DNA from: Natronincola sp.
GTDB lineage: Bacteria; Bacillota; Limnochordia; Darwinibacteriales; Darwinibacteriaceae
Length of the DNA stretch: 33,793 bases
Direction: 5' to 3'
NCBI GenBank assembly: GCA_012838515.1
Contig: DUPA01000192.1
Location: forward strand, 1-33,793
Shown here: positions 30,435 through 33,793 of the stretch, piece by piece
Position numbering within the stretch: position 1 is the stretch's first letter
Layout: each line of letters begins with the position of its first letter
Made by a program: the position numbers and the translations under genes
The notes under the pieces: model-generated
The model's input: the letters and a program-made list of their open reading frames with translations, nothing else
What the model was told of the DNA's origin: nothing
Databases searched by the model: none

Positions 30435-30505
30435 TCCGTATAAAAGCTGATTTTAAGAATGTTTTTTGTTAAGAGCGGAAGACTAAATTATAGGTAAAAA
30501 TTCAC

Positions 30506-30534
30506 TTGACAAGTTTAATGATAAATGTTACTAT
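30506..30534 (+). promoter_or_regulatory. Promoter of the dps-like gene
   Basis: TTGACA - 17 nt - TACTAT. Confidence 0.65.
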
Positions 30535-30597
30535 TAACCCAGTAGACAGATTCAGGGTTTACTTCCTGAAACTTCATATACTTAAAGGAGGATTTTC

Positions 30598-31065
30598 ATG
30601 AACAGAATTGGTTTACCAAAGGACGCAACAAAGAAAGTGGTTGATCACCTAGATCAACATTTAGCGGATTTGCATGTACTTTATACAAAGCTGCATAACT
30701 ATCATTGGAATATTGAAGGACCGGAGTTTTATTCCATCCACGAAAAACTTGAAGAACAATATGATGCAGTTGCAGAAGAAATTGATGCAGTTGCAGAACG
30801 TATTTTAATGCTTGGACATCGTCCCTCAGCATCTTTAGCAGATTATCTGAAAAAGGCAAAACTCAAAGAAGCTCCAAGTGTAGCCGTACGTCGTGACGCT
30901 GTAGTTAAAGAACTGGCCGAAGACTATGTAACACTAATCAAGGGCTTGCGTGAAGGTGTTGAAGCCGCTTCAGATGCAGGCGACGAGGTAAGTGCAGATC
31001 TAATGATTGGTTCCTTAACAGAATACGAAAAAATCGTTTGGATGCTCGACGCTAACCAAAAGTAA
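30598..31065 (+). CDS. dps: Dps-family DNA-protecting ferritin
   Basis: LYTKLHNYHWNIEGPEFYSIHEKLEEQYDAVAEEIDAVAERI ferroxidase-type motif. Confidence 0.93.
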   Translation: MNRIGLPKDATKKVVDHLDQHLADLHVLYTKLHNYHWNIEGPEFYSIHEKLEEQYDAVAEEIDAVAERILMLGHRPSASLADYLKKAKLKEAPSVAVRRDAVVKELAEDYVTLIKGLREGVEAASDAGDEVSADLMIGSLTEYEKIVWMLDANQK

Positions 31066-31080
31066 GACAATAAATGTGGC

Positions 31081-31109
31081 GGACCCGGTTTGACCCGGGT
31101 CCTTTTTTT
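31081..31109 (+). terminator. Intrinsic terminator after dps
   Basis: GGACCCGG-tttgac-CCGGGTCC followed by TTTTTTT. Confidence 0.9.
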
Positions 31110-31986
31110 ACGGCAAATAGACTTTATTCCAATCAAATAAAAATCCGGGATCCCATTTACGCTCATGATCATAGTCTTTATGGGTAATAATATTTTCATA
31201 AGGAATAGTGTATTTCTGGATTAGGTGATTAAAGAGTATATTTAGTGACCTGTATTGCTCTTCGGTATATCCGCGATCCTTAGCCCGAATTTTATTATTT
31301 GCATTGACACCTAAAACCGGGAGCATTTCTTCTTTTGTTCCAATGCCCATGATTTCGATACCGATTGCGTATTGATTCATGTTATTTCTAAGCTCATAAT
31401 TATCGCCCCAAGAACCGAGCCCCGCGTGGTGGGCAATGTTATCATCATCAATAAACTGATGAATGTTTCCCTTACGATCAATTACATAATGCGAATCCAC
31501 ACCATATTCCCGAAAAATGGTAGCAATTCGATCTAGCTCATAGGGATTTTTAGGATTAATCGCCGCATCACTAATGGCATGGAGCATAATAAATTGGATG
31601 TCCTCTAATCCCCCAGGTCGCGGTTTCACCGGCGTTCCGTTTCTTAGAGAAATCATTCCACCGGGTGCGATCTTAATCTCGGGGTCAGATATCTTTTTAA
31701 AGATGGCTTTAATTTTATGCTGTTTGTCAACGAGTAGCTCGGTTTTCCTTTGTAAGCGATCATTAACCGGGCCTTCCCATCGGTAAAATTCCCAACCTTC
31801 AAGGGGAATAGCTTCAACCTCCACAATAGTTTCTCTTTCATAGACCAGATTATTCTCAGGCGCGACTTTACCTTTGCCAATGATCCCAATTGTAAGTTTG
31901 TATTGGTGTTTAATAACGCCGCAACTGGCTAAGGTCAAGGTGCTGATTAAAATAACTGCCATAGAAATAAATTTCCTCATTGACAT
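31108..31986 (-). CDS. Lipoprotein N-acetylmuramoyl-L-alanine amidase (Amidase_2) with an N-terminal InlB-like repeat domain
   Basis: Lipobox LTLASC; YKLTIGIIGKGKVAPENNLVYERETIVEVEAIPLEGWEFYRWEG repeat-like domain; IMLHAISDAA...SHYVIDRKGNIHQFIDDDNIAHHAG...THKDYD. Confidence 0.87.
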   Translation of the reverse strand: MSMRKFISMAVILISTLTLASCGVIKHQYKLTIGIIGKGKVAPENNLVYERETIVEVEAIPLEGWEFYRWEGPVNDRLQRKTELLVDKQHKIKAIFKKISDPEIKIAPGGMISLRNGTPVKPRPGGLEDIQFIMLHAISDAAINPKNPYELDRIATIFREYGVDSHYVIDRKGNIHQFIDDDNIAHHAGLGSWGDNYELRNNMNQYAIGIEIMGIGTKEEMLPVLGVNANNKIRAKDRGYTEEQYRSLNILFNHLIQKYTIPYENIITHKDYDHERKWDPGFLFDWNKVYLP

Positions 31987-32189
31987 CTCTTTTCTGTTTA
32001 TATAGTTGATAATTAGTTCAGTCCGTAAGCAGACTTTTCCTGCGCCATATTTTTTATAGTATTATGGTAAGTTATACCGAGAAGACGCTACAACATGCTT
32101 TGCTAGTGACCTTTGGCACAGAGAATGTGGTTTCTTTTTTGACTGCGAAGTGATAGACTTGAATAAATATGGACAAGGAGGTAGTTTTA

Positions 32190-32897
32190 TTGGACAAATA
32201 TCGCATACCTGTTGGGGATCACGGCTACGTGTATCTAAAGGACTGGATGGGCACTGATCTATCTCCCGTCAATGATGCCAAGGTTAGTTTTGATAAAGAA
32301 AGTGACGAACTTGGCGAAAGGGAAAAACGGTTGATTGATTATTTAGCCAAGCATCAACATACTTCTCCTTTTAGACATTCAATATTAAAATTTGAAGTTT
32401 ATGCACCTTTGATGGTGGCACGTCAATGGTGGAAGCATGTTATCGGAAGCGAGCATGGAGAAGGCTTCGATAGGATGACCGCTTGGAATGAATCAAGCCG
32501 CCGTTATATTACGGAAGAACCCACATTCCATATTCCCGGTGAAGATGCATGGCGCTCAGTGCCGGAAAACCGTAAACAGGGAAGTGGAGCGGATCTACCA
32601 AAAGAGGTAGGGGCCGAATACACTAAATCTTTACGCAATCACGTGGAAGAAGGTTTGAAATTGTATGAGGAGGCTTTAGAAAATGGCGTTTGTCCGGAAC
32701 AAGCCAGGTTATTCCTACCAGCTTACGGCCTGTATGTTCGCTGGGTCTGGACAGGTAGTTTGCAGGCGATTGCCCATTTCTTAAAACTTCGTCTGGACGA
32801 AGCGGCTCAAAAAGAAATCAGGGATTACGCCGAAGCTGTGGAAACCCTAGCTAAAGAAAAATTCCCTTATTCATTAGAAGCATTATTAAAATATTAA
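32190..32897 (+). CDS. thyX: FAD-dependent thymidylate synthase
   Basis: HQHTSPFRHSILKFEVYAPLMVARQWWKH...WNESSRRY. AAGGAGG RBS positions the start at TTG 32190 rather than ATG 32169. Confidence 0.92.
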   Translation: MDKYRIPVGDHGYVYLKDWMGTDLSPVNDAKVSFDKESDELGEREKRLIDYLAKHQHTSPFRHSILKFEVYAPLMVARQWWKHVIGSEHGEGFDRMTAWNESSRRYITEEPTFHIPGEDAWRSVPENRKQGSGADLPKEVGAEYTKSLRNHVEEGLKLYEEALENGVCPEQARLFLPAYGLYVRWVWTGSLQAIAHFLKLRLDEAAQKEIRDYAEAVETLAKEKFPYSLEALLKY

Positions 32898-32905
32898 GGT
32901 CCGGA

Positions 32906-32936
32906 AAAAGTCGCGATCAGTAGACTCGCGGCTTTT
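32906..32936 (+). terminator. Intrinsic terminator after thyX
   Basis: AAAAGTCGCGA...TCGCGGCTTTT. Confidence 0.7.
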
Positions 32937-33019
32937 ATAATGGTTTAAGCAGAGGAAGTTAATGAGTGGGGCAGAATCATAAGGTTATATCTTAAAGTTT
33001 GAAAGATCCGAGGGATAAG

Positions 33020-33793
33020 ATGAATACAGAAACGAAGACGAGAACGGTTAATTTAATTGAAGGAAGCATATTTACAGCTCTCATTAAACTAGCTTTTCCC
33101 ATAATTGCCACATCTTTTGTGCAGGTTGCCTATGGCTTAATTGACATGATGTGGGTAGGACGCTTAGGTTCAGGGGCGGTGGCGGCCGTTGGTACTGTGG
33201 GCTTTTTCACATGGCTTGCCAATGCCTTTATCATTATACCGAGAACAGGTGCTGAAGTAGGGGTTGCCCAAGCCATGGGAAGAAATGATCGCGGAGAAAT
33301 TGTCAGCCAAATTCAGCATAATATTCAATTGATTATTTTTATGAGCATTATTTACGGTGCAGGATTAATTATTTTTAGATATCCCCTGATTGGGTTTTAT
33401 AAGCTCGGCCCCGCAATCTCGGCAGGGGCAAGGGGCTATATGGTGATTATTTCATTGGGTATGGTATTCTTCGCCCTAAACCCCGTGTTTACCGGAATTT
33501 TCACAGGTGCAGGTGATAGCCGTACACCTTTTAGGGTAAATGTGGTAGGTTTGGTTATTAACATAATCTTAGATCCCATATTTATCTTTGGCTTTGGTCC
33601 CATTCCCCGTTTAGAAACGGCCGGGGCGGCAATTGCAACTGTTATTGCCCAGTTTGTGGCCACATTATCTTTTGTACACGCAATTAGAAAAAGACCCGAA
33701 CTTTTTTCGCATGTGCGATTGTGGAAAAAGCCGGATTTGTCTAAGATAAAACAAATTTTTTCCCTTGGATTGCCCGTTGCAATTCAGAGCGCA
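33020..33793 (+). CDS. MATE family efflux transporter (3' truncated by window; absent from the ORF track)
   Basis: MNTETKTRTVNLIEGSIFTALIKLAFPIIATSFVQVAYGLIDMMWVGRLGSGAVAAVG; open to the window end. Confidence 0.93.
   Translation, partial: MNTETKTRTVNLIEGSIFTALIKLAFPIIATSFVQVAYGLIDMMWVGRLGSGAVAAVGTVGFFTWLANAFIIIPRTGAEVGVAQAMGRNDRGEIVSQIQHNIQLIIFMSIIYGAGLIIFRYPLIGFYKLGPAISAGARGYMVIISLGMVFFALNPVFTGIFTGAGDSRTPFRVNVVGLVINIILDPIFIFGFGPIPRLETAGAAIATVIAQFVATLSFVHAIRKRPELFSHVRLWKKPDLSKIKQIFSLGLPVAIQSA

Noticed and set aside
1-33793. CRISPR array, prophage, transposon or toxin-antitoxin cassette
   Set aside because: No regularly spaced repeats, structural phage genes, transposase (other than the Rpn-family nuclease) or paired small toxin/antitoxin ORFs found by reading both strands.

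Overview
The window reads as an ordinary-looking low-GC Gram-positive (Firmicutes/Clostridia-like, inferred from gene style) chromosome segment. It is densely coding, with no CRISPR array, rRNA or intact mobile element. From left to right: a ROK glucokinase (5' truncated), an alpha/beta hydrolase and an AAC(3)-type acetyltransferase. Next is a selenium-metabolism locus: LysR, a cysteine desulfurase-like gene on the minus strand, YedE-type transporter, a TusA/YedF-like protein, a DUF3343 protein, and a selD that is itself a selenoprotein gene with an in-frame TGA at 6474-6476 that the ORF track missed. It is followed by an Rpn-family nuclease, an ABC ATPase/membrane pair, a patatin, a cupin, a phospholipase D-like protein, a ferritin-like protein and an Mg2+ P-type ATPase. 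Then comes a NarL-type two-component system with a PsbP-like protein, a CPBP protease carrying an extra C-terminal domain, and a two-permease ABC-2 exporter. This set resembles the linearmycin-resistance (LnrJK/LMN) arrangement with two inserted genes. After tRNA-Arg(TCG) there is a tryptophan T-box leader driving trpEDCFBA with no trpG. The window ends with dps, an amidase lipoprotein, thyX and a truncated MATE transporter. Most worth following up: the Sec-containing selD with its hairpin, the palindromic divergent promoter of the selenium locus, the TCS/CPBP/ABC module, the structured leader of the PLD gene, and a terminator embedded in an opposing coding sequence. All family calls are from reading motifs by eye; no searches were run.
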